Source: Paramecium sonneborni (taxonomy: Eukaryota; Ciliophora; Oligohymenophorea; Peniculida; Parameciidae). From it: a stretch of 64,000 bases of DNA. How positions within the stretch are numbered: position 1 is the stretch's first letter; every line of letters begins with the position of its first letter. Positions 27,162 to 39,996 of this stretch are shown here, one piece after another. A program made the translations under genes and the position numbers. Where the stretch lies: assembly GCA_905182985.1 (NCBI GenBank), contig CAJJDN010000007.1, forward strand, positions 681,491 to 745,490. The letters run 5' to 3'. The notes beneath the pieces are model-generated. The model saw nothing but the letters and a program-made list of their open reading frames with translations, was not told the DNA's origin and ran no database searches.

Positions 27162-28405
27162 AATATTTTAATAATCTGAAGTAAATTATAAAGATTAGTT
27201 TTAAAGTCTTCATTTGCGAATTATAATGATGAATAAAATATTTTTTATTATGTATTATTATTGGATATTAAAGTTCCTACAGTATTAATGAATATTTATT
27301 AGAACTTTTTATTTAATTCATTATAAATAATTTAAACTTAAGGTGTAATCATGATAAATCATTTAGAATAACAGAATATTCGAGAAGTTAATTTATAAAA
27401 ATAATGTTAATAAATGATTGAGCATTAATAAAAATCGATACAAACGTGTATATTAAAGAATTTGGAATTAGATTTTAAATTATATGAAAATGTAATTTAG
27501 AGAAATTTTAATAATTACTCTTAATAATATTTTATTTCAAAATGAAATCTTTTAAAAATCATACTATATGAAAATCATGTTGGATTCATTTGTTCATGTT
27601 AAAAATTAAGTATGTTCTTGATTTCAGATAATTATTATTCAAATGACATATTTATTTAAGGTAATTCAAGTTTAAAGTATTATTTATATTTAATATTATT
27701 ATTTTGTGATTTAATTATTTGTTTCAATAAGTTATGTGATAAATCACATAGTATATCGTTAATATTTGTTTAATTATTTTGTTATAAATTTGTTGGCAAA
27801 ATTGTTTGAGTGGATTTTATGATTTTAATTTTTCCAGAATTGACATCGATTATTACTCTGAAATTGTTTTAGATAATTTTTCTACACCTTTTTTTTTATC
27901 TAGAGAAAAAATTATCACTATCACTTAAATAATTTCTGATAATATGTTTTGCTGAAGAATACTTGATTTTGTGTAATATTGCTGCCTAAAATTAAAATAA
28001 TTTAAAAACTTAATATATTGGTAAATGATCGATTACTACACTGTTAATTAGACCAAGTTTTGATTGAGGATCAATGAAATTTCGTTTTTTGATTTTTCTT
28101 GAGGGAATATTTGAATCATTAATATTTGTTTTTAACATTATTTTTTTAAAAAGAAATTTCAAGATTTAATATAATAACTAGAACATTGATATACAATTTC
28201 GATATAAAATTTCCTTTTAATTTCACAAAATAAAGATCTCCTTATTGAAGGTAATGAATTTAGTTTAAATAAATAAAAAATGGAAGATTTCCATTGTTTA
28301 TCAAAATACTTTCAAAATTACTTCTGAACTTGAATGTAAACATTTGAAAACTAGAAAAAAATAGTTTATATTTCATTAATTTTTTTTTTTATTATTAATT
28401 TTAAT
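27162..28405. other. Long AT-rich non-coding stretch
   Basis: About 1.24 kb. I looked on both strands and found no frame with coding character, no tRNA and no clear repeats. It could contain an untranslated RNA or a decayed gene, but nothing shows this directly. Confidence 0.5.
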
Positions 28406-30572
28406 ATGAATAATAAATCCTATTCAAAAGATGAAAGCCTCAATCAAAGTAAAAGCGTCATAAAATAGGGTGATGACGATCCTTATGATCCGAAAGAATA
28501 AATTCTACCTTCAGAATATTAAGAAATGGACAATCTTGATGAAACTTAGAACATAACATTTAATTTTTCTAACTTTCATAAAATTCATATTCCAATCTCT
28601 GATTTCCCAATATTAATTTCCTTATAGAAATTTTATCAAGAAGAATTTAAATAACTAATTTAAAATTTTGAATTGAATTGCCAATTTAATAAATAAGGTT
28701 TGAATATTGAAACCAAGGCTGAGGAAAATTATCATAAAGACTTAAAAAATGAAATACAAAAATATATTGAAAAAATATATACATAGAAATTAGCTTTGGA
28801 TTATGATAGTTCCAGAGTATTTTTTAGATCAAATTATATTCTTAATTAATGTGCAAAACTTAAATATTTTATTGTGAAATATAAAAATTCCGATTAAAAG
28901 ATTGAGATTCATTTGGTAAGTAAATAAGAAGATATCAATATTGTTGCAAATAACTTATAATAAACACTTAAAGGTTTAAGAATATTTTTTTTAGATGTTA
29001 CCAATCATATGACAACCCCAAAAGTTAATATTGATTATAAAAACTTACTTGCATAATTAAGATAATAATATTTTAAAAAAATCATTTCAGATGATCTAGA
29101 AGAATCATTTGCAAATTTAGAATTTTAAGATGTTATAGATGTATAAAAACCATATAGTTCAGTTATATTAGGATTTATATTTCCTTATGATTTAGAAGGA
29201 AAATAATAATTATGTTAAGATATATACTCATTTCTTAAAAAAAAGATCTCATCATTATTTGCTATATTCATATAATTTAACCCTACTGAAGAAAATTTGT
29301 CTCAAGCCAGATTAATTGAAAATTTGGTAATTAACTTTAAATAAAAAAATCGCTTTTAATGTGTATGTTAGGTAGATTAAGCTTTAAAAGTAATTGCCAT
29401 TTTAGGCACTCCAGAGGAAATTAAAATCGTTTTTAATGAAGTATTAAAAGAGAAAAAAGATAAATTTAGCTAAGAATTAATTTCAAGTTTTTCATTATGT
29501 GTGTTAAAGAAGAATTTTGAATTTAATCCAACATAATAAATGTATTTATTTATATTATTATTATTCAAGAGGTTCATTTGAATAATAAGTATCTGATTAT
29601 TTAAAATAAAAATAAAATATACAAATCTCGAATAATGATTAGCTCTATATAATTAAATTCCTTGTCAAAACTAAATTTGAATCTCATTGTATTATTTTAA
29701 TTTATTTAGGTAACTTGATAAATTTTTTATGTGATAAAAAAATTTCATAAGATCGTGATAAAGTCTTGACTTAAGAATTAGAAAATATCATAAAAAGAGT
29801 TAATGCACTAAAACTTGAAGGAAAATTAGTAGAAAGATTACAACAAAAACCAGAAAGAGTTACTTATGTCCAAAGATAGTATTAATATATATCAGAATAA
29901 CAATAAAATCAAAATAATCAGGCACTACATCAAAATCAAGAGCCATCTCAAAATTAAAGAAGATAATAATAACCAAGACAAATCTAAAATCCAATACAAA
30001 ATTAGATACTTCCTTAAAATTAAGTTTAGCCTAATTAATAACAAGAATAGTAGTAATAGCTACCTTCAACAAAACAAACTACTTCTGAATCATAGTCAGA
30101 CAGTGGACTTGAAGGAAGACAATAAATACTTTCTTTATTTGCAAGTATAAACTCAAACAGTGAATAATAATTACCCAAAAAAGAAATCATCTTTAATGAA
30201 CCAATAGTTTTTAACATAAATGATGGAACTGGTAAAATTAAGGTAAGTTAAAATTATTAAAATTATTTTAAATAATTGATTAGTTAAAATAATAATTAAG
30301 TTAACGAGGGATTTATTAGCATCGAGGAAGATGTATTTTTGAATCTAAAATCATTTAAAAAAGAATTAAAAATATATAAAGAACTTCAATAAGTGATATC
30401 TTAATAAGACTAGATAATAGTTAAAGTTTAAATAAATGGAAATGCTGATTTAAATAAGAGTATTAATGAAAATGATGATGAAAAACAAGATGAACAACAA
30501 AATTAACAAAAAAATTTTTACACAGTTACGGATAATAATTAAATATGTCCTGTTGAGAAAATTTTAAAGTGA
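28406..30572 (+). CDS. Large protein with Q/N-rich C-terminal region
   Basis: About 712 residues after removing one 28-nt intron near 29541-29568. Residues 1-400 are globular, with segments such as VFFRSNYILNQCAKLKYFIV, GLRIFFLDVTNHMTTP and YSSVILGFIFPYDLEG. Residues about 490-580 are an almost pure Gln/Asn/Pro stretch (for example QNNQALHQNQEPSQNQ), with Gln written by a mix of CAA, TAA and TAG. A last part contains IIFNEPIVFNINDGTGKIK and an acidic tail. A further intron near 30240-30300 is possible. I recognise no domain. The frame ends at a TGA only 17 bases before the next gene model, so the two may be one gene. Confidence 0.6.
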
Positions 30573-30588
30573 ATATTATAAAAAATAT

Positions 30589-31190
30589 ATGATTTAAAAA
30601 AAAATATTTTTTAATTTTGGTAAATAGAAGTTTAGAATAGCAGAAGCAGAGAAACTAATTTTTGATAAATCCTATAAAAGTCTAATTTATAAATTGCAGA
30701 ATGTAGAAGTATAAATAAAGCTTAGAATTAGAACTAATTACAATGGGCATTAAGAAGATTGAGTTTTTTTACAGCATTGAATTGTATTTTGGCATCATAA
30801 AAATATATTTAACCAAGTAATTTTATTATTCAAATAAGTTTTTGGAGGTTGGAATTGTGCATTACATACATTATGTACAGTAGCAAGTTTTGGAGGTTAA
30901 ATGTTTTTATAAGTATTCTCAAAAAGAACTATTCATGAATTAATATCATTAAAAAAAGGAGATTTTGTAGAAATTAATTAATACGTTTAGGACTCCAAGA
31001 GTATAAACAGGTCATGTTAGTGAATTTGCTAATCTTAGTGAATCCTATTTTAGTTATCATTGAGTTGATAAATATTGAAAAAAATGAATTTGCAGAATAA
31101 TTTTAAGATTAAGGTGTTTTAATGTAAATATTATCAGGAGTTCCTGTCAAATTGGATTAATCAAAACACATTAAAAAATAAATTGTTTGA
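30589..31190 (+). CDS. Unknown protein, possibly the C-terminal part of the preceding gene
   Basis: 176 residues after removing introns of 23, 22 and 26 nt. It starts MIQKKIFFNFGKQKFRIAEA, then LSFFTALNCILASQKYIQP, IFGGWNCALHTLCTVASFGG and QMFLQVFSKRTIHELISLKK. It ends VPVKLDQSKHIKKQIV. The alternation of a helix with a GG turn and a strand resembles the end of a von Willebrand A/trunk-type fold, but this is weak. The ATG at 30589 is close behind the upstream stop. An unusually long (59 nt) intron joining both would also keep frame. The stop codon is two bases from the stop of TTC1 on the other strand. Confidence 0.5.
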
Positions 31191-31191
31191 G

Positions 31192-31844
31192 TCATTATTA
31201 AAATTATATATTATATGATCCATTTTCGTTTTGCTGCATTTTAAAATTATCCAAACTTAATCCAAATTTCCCTAATAATGTATTTCCTAAATCTTTTAAG
31301 CCTTTCAAAGCTTCATTTTTTCTTTTTTCTTGCAATTCTTAAACTTTTAAATCTAAATCAATGTACTTTTTCATAATTGCATTGTCTTTAGGTTATAATT
31401 CCTTTAATTTCTTATAATCTAGAATATTCTTAAATTAATACCTTCCAAAGCTTCTTCCAGTTTATCTGTTTTTTCATAACATTCTGCTCGATTTAATAAA
31501 GCTTTAACAAATTCAGGATTAAATTCAAGTGCTTTACTGCAATGCTCTAAGGCACTTTCATAATCAGATTGCTTCATTAAGCAAATGGCAATATTAGAAT
31601 TTAAAATACATAACATATTTAAATCTTCTAAAGGACAATAATCAATAGCTTCATTATATATATCAGCAGCTTCTTCAAACTTTTATTGACTAAACAATAA
31701 GCCTGCTTTATTCTTTAATTCTAAACATTTTTCTTTTTCTTTTTAAATTTATTCAATTTGTTCCTATTATTATTATTATTAAACTTCTTCTTATTCACCT
31801 TGAATATTTTGATTCTGTTATTAATCAGTTTATTAATTATCCAT
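31192..31844 (-). CDS. TTC1: Tetratricopeptide repeat protein 1
   Basis: 209 residues after removing one intron, 31419-31441 (23 nt). A Gln/Asn-rich N-terminus precedes three TPR motifs at residues about 50-160 (KNKAGLLFSQQKFEEAADIY, SALEHCSKALEFNPEFVKAL, NRAECYEKTDKLEEALE). The C-terminal signature GLKDLGNTLLGKFGLSLDNF followed by QNENGSYNIQF is specific to TTC1, an Hsp90/Hsp70-linked co-chaperone that also binds Ras and G-alpha in animals. It is convergent with the plus-strand gene, with one base between the two stop codons, so the two transcripts must overlap. Confidence 0.88.
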
Positions 31845-31938
31845 TTTTATAATAATTTATTTATTATTAATAATATTTAATAAAATGAGAAGACATATTA
31901 ATTATTCTCAATAAATTGTATGTAAAATATAGACTATC

Positions 31939-33526
<1,588 letters not shown>

Positions 33527-33962
33527 TTATTAATTAAAATAATTAATATATATCTTGCCTTAATTATTTGATAAAATCACTTTTTTTATAACCATAATCT
33601 ATTTGAAAATACTCTTTTAAATATCTTTTAATTGTTTTTTCCTTAGAATTACTCTCACTTATAATAATTATCAACCGTTCTTTAACAGCAGTATAGCTAA
33701 TTTATTATATTAACAACTTATAAAAAAATTAACATGCTTTAATACTTAATATCTTCAGTTATTCATAATATTAAAATATTTTATACATTCCATCACCGAC
33801 TTTTACTTTTGCACACATAACAATTATCTGATATAAAATAAAAAAAAAATGTTGAAAAAAATAGAATTAAGAATTTTAAAAAATTAGATTTGATAGAGTT
33901 TGATGAATCAAATAATTTAACTAGAATAATAAATCATTATTTATAATTTTAATGGAAACATA
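33527..33962. other. Region between CDPK and LETM1-like genes, with an extra frame
   Basis: About 435 bases between the CDPK start and the end of the next minus-strand gene. A minus-strand frame of 115 codons (33474-33818, beginning MCAKVKVGDGMYKIF) lies across it and runs into the CDPK first exon in another reading phase. It may be chance, an upstream ORF, or a relic. Nothing else is visible. Confidence 0.4.
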
Positions 33963-35196
33963 TCAATGTAGTAAATGTTTTCTGACTCTTTCTTCATATT
34001 CTTCAACAATCCTATTATGATATCTCTCATAATAGAGAACAGCGTACCAAATTTTGAGATTTTCAAATACTTGTTCTTTATGTATAAAATCAATGTAGTC
34101 CCTTTTAAATTACTTTTTAGAGCTATAATAATAGGATAAATTAAGTTACAATTCAAAGTCTTATTCAGGATTTTCTTTTTACATAACTAAAGCTGGAATG
34201 CCTCTTTCTCTTGCAAATTGTCGGATACTTTCAAATTTGTTATCTCCAAATCCATTTAATCTAAATGCTTTGTCTTATTTTTCCATCTAAATATTAAAAA
34301 TTTATTAATACTTTTCTGAGATGAGATTTGATCTACCATAAAAGCAATGCCTTTTTTAAATCTTCAATTGGGAAAGGAAGGAGAGAATTCCAATTTTTTA
34401 AAACACTATTTAAAGGTCTTCTTTCTGGATTTCTAGTTATCCAATAGAAAAGATTAGTGAAATAGACAGGAAGATTAACAAAAAGTTTAGTGAGTTTCAT
34501 AATAGTATAGGTTCCTCTAAAAAACTCCATTCCTAAAAATTTACATAACTAAACTCTCAAAAAATTTTAAATACATGAACCAATTGTTCTGAATTGAATT
34601 CTCTGTAATCTAATTTTGTCATAAATCGATGTGAATGTTTTAAAACAAGTTCTTATAAACCCTTAGCATTGTAATCTTGATTATTTCTAATATTTTCAAT
34701 TGATGGAATGCGTTGTTTCATCAATTGAAATAGATATCTATATGAATTCATTTGTTTTCTATCTCTTGTAATATATCTCTTAGCCAGTTGGTCATCAAAT
34801 AAATAAGTTGTAGGAAATGCATTAGGAAACAAATACAGATAAGGAGGTAAAAGCAACTCTGCTCCAGGGACTATAAGAAAAAAAGAGAAAGGAATGAATT
34901 TTACTAAGTCTTTTCTAATTCTTATGATTTCAGATAGCATAAAAGCCGTTTTCTTCTGTTAGAAAGTATATTAAATCATCGTTTTAGCATCTACACATTA
35001 ATCCCAAGTGCCCTAAAATAAGACATTAACCTTATACCTAATAAAGAATCTCCCAAAATTCATAAAGAAATTTGGTAACTTTCCCTTTTCCCTCAACTTT
35101 CTTTTGAAACTTTTCATGATTCAGCACTCCAAAACTAGGTATTTGAGACCTAAAAGTTTTAGAAAGTAATGGATTTTTCAAAATTCTAAAGATCAT
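33963..35196 (-). CDS. LETM1-like mitochondrial inner-membrane protein
   Basis: 385 residues after removing introns of 25, 26 and 25 nt. The N-terminus MIFRILKNPLLSKTFRSQIP is Arg/Lys-rich without acids, like a mitochondrial presequence. Residues about 110-160 carry the family signature: RKDLVKFIPFSFFLIVPGAE, then LLLPPYLYLFPNAFPTTY. In LETM1 proteins this segment is the single membrane helix and its flank. A soluble ribosome-binding-like region follows (RNPERRPLNSVLKNWNSLLP, IEDLKKALLLWQIKSHLRK). LETM1 proteins handle K+/H+ or Ca2+/H+ exchange and bind mitochondrial ribosomes. No EF hand is visible. The family is likely; the ion is not known. Confidence 0.78.
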
Positions 35197-35246
35197 TTAT
35201 TTTAATTGTGTTATTTAATCATCACTCTTATATTATTATAAATTTA

Positions 35247-36078
35247 ATGTAAATTCGTTAAGAGTAAGTATATATAATCATTTAAGACCAGATCTTGATT
35301 GTGAATCAATTAAAAATGCACTTAGAACAATTAATTCAAGACTCAATTATTTGTAGAAATTAATTCCACCTGAAATTCCTGTTGATAAGGATCCAAAAAT
35401 ACCTAAATTGAATTTAAAAAAAATAGGAATAATTTAAGATGAAAATAAATAAATCTAAAAAAAAGCTCTAGCTAATTTTGGAACTAACCATTAAAAATTG
35501 ACAGAGTAATAAAATAAAGTTTCTTTTAAAATGAGAAGTTAATCATTCAATCATTATAATGGATCAATATTGCTTGAATAAAATTTTAAGAATTTTAATC
35601 CCCAAAATCTTCAGAATACTTTTGTTTAAATTAATAAAACTCAAATTATTGATGAATTTGATATTTAAAAAAAAAGTTTAGAAATTCTTGATAAGTCTTA
35701 AATCAATAAGGAAAATCTTTAATTGTAATATAATCAATAAGTACAACCGATTAAATTTACTTAGCCAGAATAAAAGATAATCTTCTAGCAATCAAATATA
35801 AAAACAACTCCATTAAAAATCATATGTAAAAAATCTTAACCTAATATATAAATTAACGAAATTCAATATTAGAATTCTTTCCTTAATCAATAGTTATAAA
35901 TATAATAACCTTGTTAATAATATGTCAAGTATTAAATAAATAAGATTTTAGAGTTATATAAAATTATGAATCCTCGAATTGCCCAATATTATAATATAGA
36001 TACTCTCAACATCATAATTCTAGATCATCATCATTTCATAACTTAGAGAACTGCTTTAAAAATGAAAAAAAAATTTGA
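35247..36078 (+). CDS. Unknown Gln/Asn/Lys-rich protein
   Basis: 261 residues after removing introns 35264-35286 and 35929-35951 (both 23 nt). The first 45 residues (DLDCESIKNALRTINSRLNY) look helical and may be the only folded part, followed by LIPPEIPVDKDPKIPKLNL. The rest is polar and probably disordered, with a Gln-rich stretch near the end and a His/Ser tail. No family recognised. It is divergent from the LETM1-like gene, with about 50 bases between the starts. Confidence 0.6.
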
Positions 36079-36103
36079 AATTATTAGAATTAATATTTCA
36101 CTA

Positions 36104-36739
36104 TCATTTTTGTTCAGAAGTGTTCCAAGGTTCAATGTCGTCAAAATTATAATTCTATGTCTCAATTCTATCACTTTTAATAAATTAAACTCTATTTGGT
36201 GCTCTACTTATATTAAACTTATCGTTGATCTTTTCTAACTTTTTTAATGATATTTATTTTAATGATTCTTAATGTTTTCGAGCTGAATTAAACTAAGACT
36301 TATCGTATTACTAGATTTTTTTTGGCATTTTTATTTCAGATTTATTTTGATGATGATTATATTTTGATTGATTTTTTATTGTATCCTTTATTTCTTTATA
36401 GGTGCTAATTTTCTGACCATTAATATTATGCATTGTGAATGAAGGCTGATATTTTTATTTAGCCTGAATTTCAATTTTATTTTCTAACAATGTTTGTAAG
36501 TATGTCTAATAAGCAGTAGGTTTAGGAGTTGGAAACTTTTTAAAATGATCAAAAAATGAAGCTTAAGTAGTTTAAATAAATTTCCTTGGAGAATGGTATG
36601 TATATTTATTTTGTTTAAGTATTGGAGGAGTTTCAGTTTTCAATCTTTGAGAATACTAGGGTTATTCATAATTTTTATTAATTCTCTTGTTGTATTGATA
36701 GCAATAATTATTTCTTAATTAAAGGAACTTATCATTCAT
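36104..36739 (-). CDS. Unknown basic protein
   Basis: 211 residues, no introns. Lys, Gln and Asn-rich and mostly disordered, with aromatic residues spread through it (NKYTYHSPRKFIQT, ASFFDHFKKFPTPKPTAY). A more ordered stretch reads FTMHNINGQKISTYKEIKD. It ends IEPWNTSEQK. The style resembles ciliary microtubule-associated small proteins, but there is no family match I can name. The first 63 codons lie inside the segment that is duplicated across the N gap. Confidence 0.6.
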
Positions 36740-36842
36740 TTAAAAAATAAATGTATACAAAAAACAGTTCAATGAGCAAATCTTAATAGATACTTAATTT
36801 GTACAGTAGTTTCGTACACCCACAAACATAACATAAACAAGT

Positions 36843-37299
36843 ATGATAGTTCTAATAGAGAATAAATCAGACAATGAGATTCACAAAAGATTGGGAGCCA
36901 TTCTGAAAAAAAATTGTTCACCTTACTAGAAACCATTCTAACATAAATAGAATAGCAAGCAAGGAAATTAATAAACTGAGATATTGAGTCATTTAACATC
37001 ATCTCCAATTTAGTCTTTAAGATTTAAAAGAATAAGTTCAAAATAATAATTATAGTTGGAATCATATGAAGAACCAAGATAGTAATCAAAAGAGAATATG
37101 GTGTATAAAATTATGTCATCAAATTAGTGATAGATAATGTAATAAGATAAAAAAGTGCAATGAAAAGAGTTTAGTAACTCTTATTGAGTCTACAAAGAGA
37201 CTATTAGAGGAATATAAAAATCGATTGGAGAAGGCTGAAGGCGAGAAAAAGTAATTAGAGTAAGAAGTATAATACTGGAAATAAAAATCTGGTTATTGA
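36843..37299 (+). CDS. Small coiled-coil protein (first copy)
   Basis: 143 residues after removing intron 37103-37127 (25 nt). It begins MIVLIENKSDNEIHKRLGAI and ends in a coiled coil (KRLLEEYKNRLEKAEGEKK, QLEQEVQYWKQKSGY). The middle is Gln/Ser-rich. An upstream ATG near 36753 could extend it if another intron exists. It lies just upstream of NME7, in the same direction. The same gene appears again at 38034-38490 because of the duplication. Confidence 0.6.
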
Positions 37300-37326
37300 T
37301 TATATTTTGATTATTATTATTAACAG

Positions 37327-37663
37327 ATGGCAGTGAATGATGAAAGATATGTATTCATAGTAGAATGGTTTGATACAAGTGCATCTTTAATAAGGAGTTA
37401 TAATCTAACATATTTTATGTCAGACAAAACTATAGAGATGGTAAGATTTGTAAAGGAATTTAGTTTGATTTGAAAAACAAAAGAATATTTTTGAAAAGAT
37501 GTGAATATCCATCAGTGTAATTAAAGGATTTATATGTTGGATCTATTGTGACAGTTTATTCAAGATAATTAAAAATAGTAGATTATGCAGATGTATTTAC
37601 AAGATCTAAATTCGAAGTTTAAAGAGGAAAGTAAATAAGTTGTATAAATGATAGAACATTTGG
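37327..37663 (+). CDS. NME7: NME7, 5' fragment cut by the gap (duplicate)
   Basis: The first third of NME7 (the DM10 domain) read into the N gap. The complete gene is at 38518-39802 and the sequences agree, so this is a contig-end duplicate and not a second paralogue. Confidence 0.75.
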
Positions 37664-37739
37664 NNNNNNNNNNNNNNNNNNNNNNNNNNNNNNNNNNNNN
37701 NNNNNNNNNNNNNNNNNNNNNNNNNNNNNNNNNNNNNNN
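37664..37739. other. Assembly gap (76 N)
   Basis: A run of 76 unknown bases between two identical 1.1-kb segments. The gap size is likely not real. Confidence 0.99.
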
Positions 37740-37930
37740 TCAAAAAATGAAGCTTAAGTAGTTTAAATAAATTTCCTTGGAGAATGGTATGTATATTTAT
37801 TTTGTTTAAGTATTGGAGGAGTTTCAGTTTTCAATCTTTGAGAATACTAGGGTTATTCATAATTTTTATTAATTCTCTTGTTGTATTGATAGCAATAATT
37901 ATTTCTTAATTAAAGGAACTTATCATTCAT
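37740..37930 (-). CDS. 5' fragment of the gene at 36104-36739 (duplicate)
   Basis: The N-terminal 63 codons of the unknown basic protein, cut at the gap edge. It is a product of the duplicated contig end. Confidence 0.7.
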
Positions 37931-38033
37931 TTAAAAAATAAATGTATACAAAAAACAGTTCAATGAGCAAATCTTAATAGATACTTAATTTGTACAGTAG
38001 TTTCGTACACCCACAAACATAACATAAACAAGT

Positions 38034-38490
38034 ATGATAGTTCTAATAGAGAATAAATCAGACAATGAGATTCACAAAAGATTGGGAGCCATTCTGAAAA
38101 AAAATTGTTCACCTTACTAGAAACCATTCTAACATAAATAGAATAGCAAGCAAGGAAATTAATAAACTGAGATATTGAGTCATTTAACATCATCTCCAAT
38201 TTAGTCTTTAAGATTTAAAAGAATAAGTTCAAAATAATAATTATAGTTGGAATCATATGAAGAACCAAGATAGTAATCAAAAGAGAATATGGTGTATAAA
38301 ATTATGTCATCAAATTAGTGATAGATAATGTAATAAGATAAAAAAGTGCAATGAAAAGAGTTTAGTAACTCTTATTGAGTCTACAAAGAGACTATTAGAG
38401 GAATATAAAAATCGATTGGAGAAGGCTGAAGGCGAGAAAAAGTAATTAGAGTAAGAAGTATAATACTGGAAATAAAAATCTGGTTATTGA
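38034..38490 (+). CDS. Small coiled-coil protein (second copy)
   Basis: Identical in layout to the model at 36843-37299, with its 25-nt intron at 38294-38318. Only one of the two should exist in the genome. The TGA stop lies 27 bases before the NME7 start, so the two genes are very close and in the same direction. Confidence 0.6.
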
Positions 38491-38517
38491 TTATATTTTG
38501 ATTATTATTATTAACAG

Positions 38518-39802
38518 ATGGCAGTGAATGATGAAAGATATGTATTCATAGTAGAATGGTTTGATACAAGTGCATCTTTAATAAGGAGTTATAATCTAAC
38601 ATATTTTATGTCAGACAAAACTATAGAGATGGTAAGATTTGTAAAGGAATTTAGTTTGATTTGAAAAACAAAAGAATATTTTTGAAAAGATGTGAATATC
38701 CATCAGTGTAATTAAAGGATTTATATGTTGGATCTATTGTGACAGTTTATTCAAGATAATTAAAAATAGTAGATTATGCAGATGTATTTACAAGATCTAA
38801 ATTCGAAGTTTAAAGAGGAAAGTAAATAAGTTGTATAAATGATAGAACATTTGGTATGATCAAACCAGATGCATATACACATATTGGTAAAATAATCACA
38901 GCAGTTGAAAGGAACGGTTTCGTAATTGGTAATTTGAAAATGACAAGAATGTAAATAGCAGATGCTCAACAATTCTATGCAGAACATAGAGTAAAACAAG
39001 AATAAATTTTAATTAGGGAAAACCTTTTTTTGATGAGCTTACATAATTTATTTGTAGTGATTTTATAGTAGGATTGGAATTGATAGCTGATAATAGTGTA
39101 AAGAAATGGAGAGATCTCATTGGACCAACTAAATGTTAAGTGGCAAGAGTAGAAGCACCAAATTCTATGAGAGCTTTGTATGGTACAGAAGGAGTTAGAA
39201 ATGCTTGTCATGGTAGTGATGCTCGTAAGATATTATTTTATTATTTTATATAGCTGGATCAGCATAAAGAGAATTAGATTTCTTTTTCTCTGATAAATCT
39301 AATCTAAAATCAACTGCTGTCTTTAATAATTGTACATGTGCTATAATTAAACCACATATTGTATTAGAAGGAAGAGCTGGATAAATTATAGATATTATCT
39401 TAAGTGAAGGCTTTGAAATCTCTGCTCTATAAATGTTTTATTTAGATAGAGCTACCAGCGAAGAATTCTTTGAAGTCTATAAAGTATATTATTTAATTAT
39501 ATTATTTTTAGGGTGTACTTCCTGAATTCTAAGCTATGTCAGAACATTTAACATCTGGTCCTTGTATTGCTATGGAAATTAGATAAGAAAATGCTGTAAT
39601 CATTAATTGTAATCTTTAGGTTAAAGCTTTTAGGGATTTATGTGGACCACATGATCCAGAAATAGCTAAAACTTTGAGACCATAAACAATTAGAGCCAAA
39701 TTTGGAATTGATAGAGTAAAGAATGCTATACATTGTACTGATCTTCCAGAAGATGGCATACTAGAAGTAGAATATTTCTTTAATATTTTACAATAAAAAT
39801 GA
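38518..39802 (+). CDS. NME7: Nucleoside diphosphate kinase 7 (DM10 plus two NDK domains)
   Basis: 384 residues (human NME7 is 376) after removing introns of 23, 26, 29, 28 and 24 nt. Residues 1-95 form a DM10 domain (YVFIVEWFDTSASLIRSYNL, NKRIFLKRCEYPS). NDK domain A starts near 105 with FGMIKPDAYTHIGKIITAVE and has the active-site region NACHGSDA. NDK domain B starts near 250 (CAIIKPHIVLEGRAGQII) and ends with DLPEDGILEVEYFF; its usual catalytic NxxHGSD is replaced by NAIHCTDLPED. NME7 is a doublet-microtubule inner protein and gamma-tubulin ring partner. This supports a ciliary or basal-body role here. Confidence 0.93.
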
Positions 39803-39996
39803 TATCATTTGATGAACAATTTATTAATAAATCATTTAAAAAATCTTTTTTTTATATTTAGATTTTTTTTAATTTTTTATGATTTACTAACAAATTAATG
39901 ATTATCATCATAAATTTAAAATTGCTTCCAAAAGTTAAGACTATTTCTGGTTAAGAAATAACATAAGTTTATTAATGTTTATTATATTATCACTTC

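Larger units (their letters stand above)
36549..37663. repeat. First copy of an assembly-duplicated segment
   Basis: 1115 bases that reappear at 37740-38854 in the same direction, offset by 1191, with no difference in the parts I compared. It ends exactly at the N gap, inside the NME7 gene. This is what two overlapping contig ends look like when a scaffolder places them side by side. Confidence 0.85.
37740..38854. repeat. Second copy of the assembly-duplicated segment
   Basis: Repeats 36549-37663. This copy continues without a break into the rest of NME7, so it is the one to use for gene models. Confidence 0.85.

Noticed and set aside
36769..37008. Minus-strand 79-codon frame beginning MEMMLNDSIS, seen again at 37960-38199
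   Set aside because: It lies opposite the plus-strand small coiled-coil gene, whose frame and intron are better; repeated only because of the assembly duplication.
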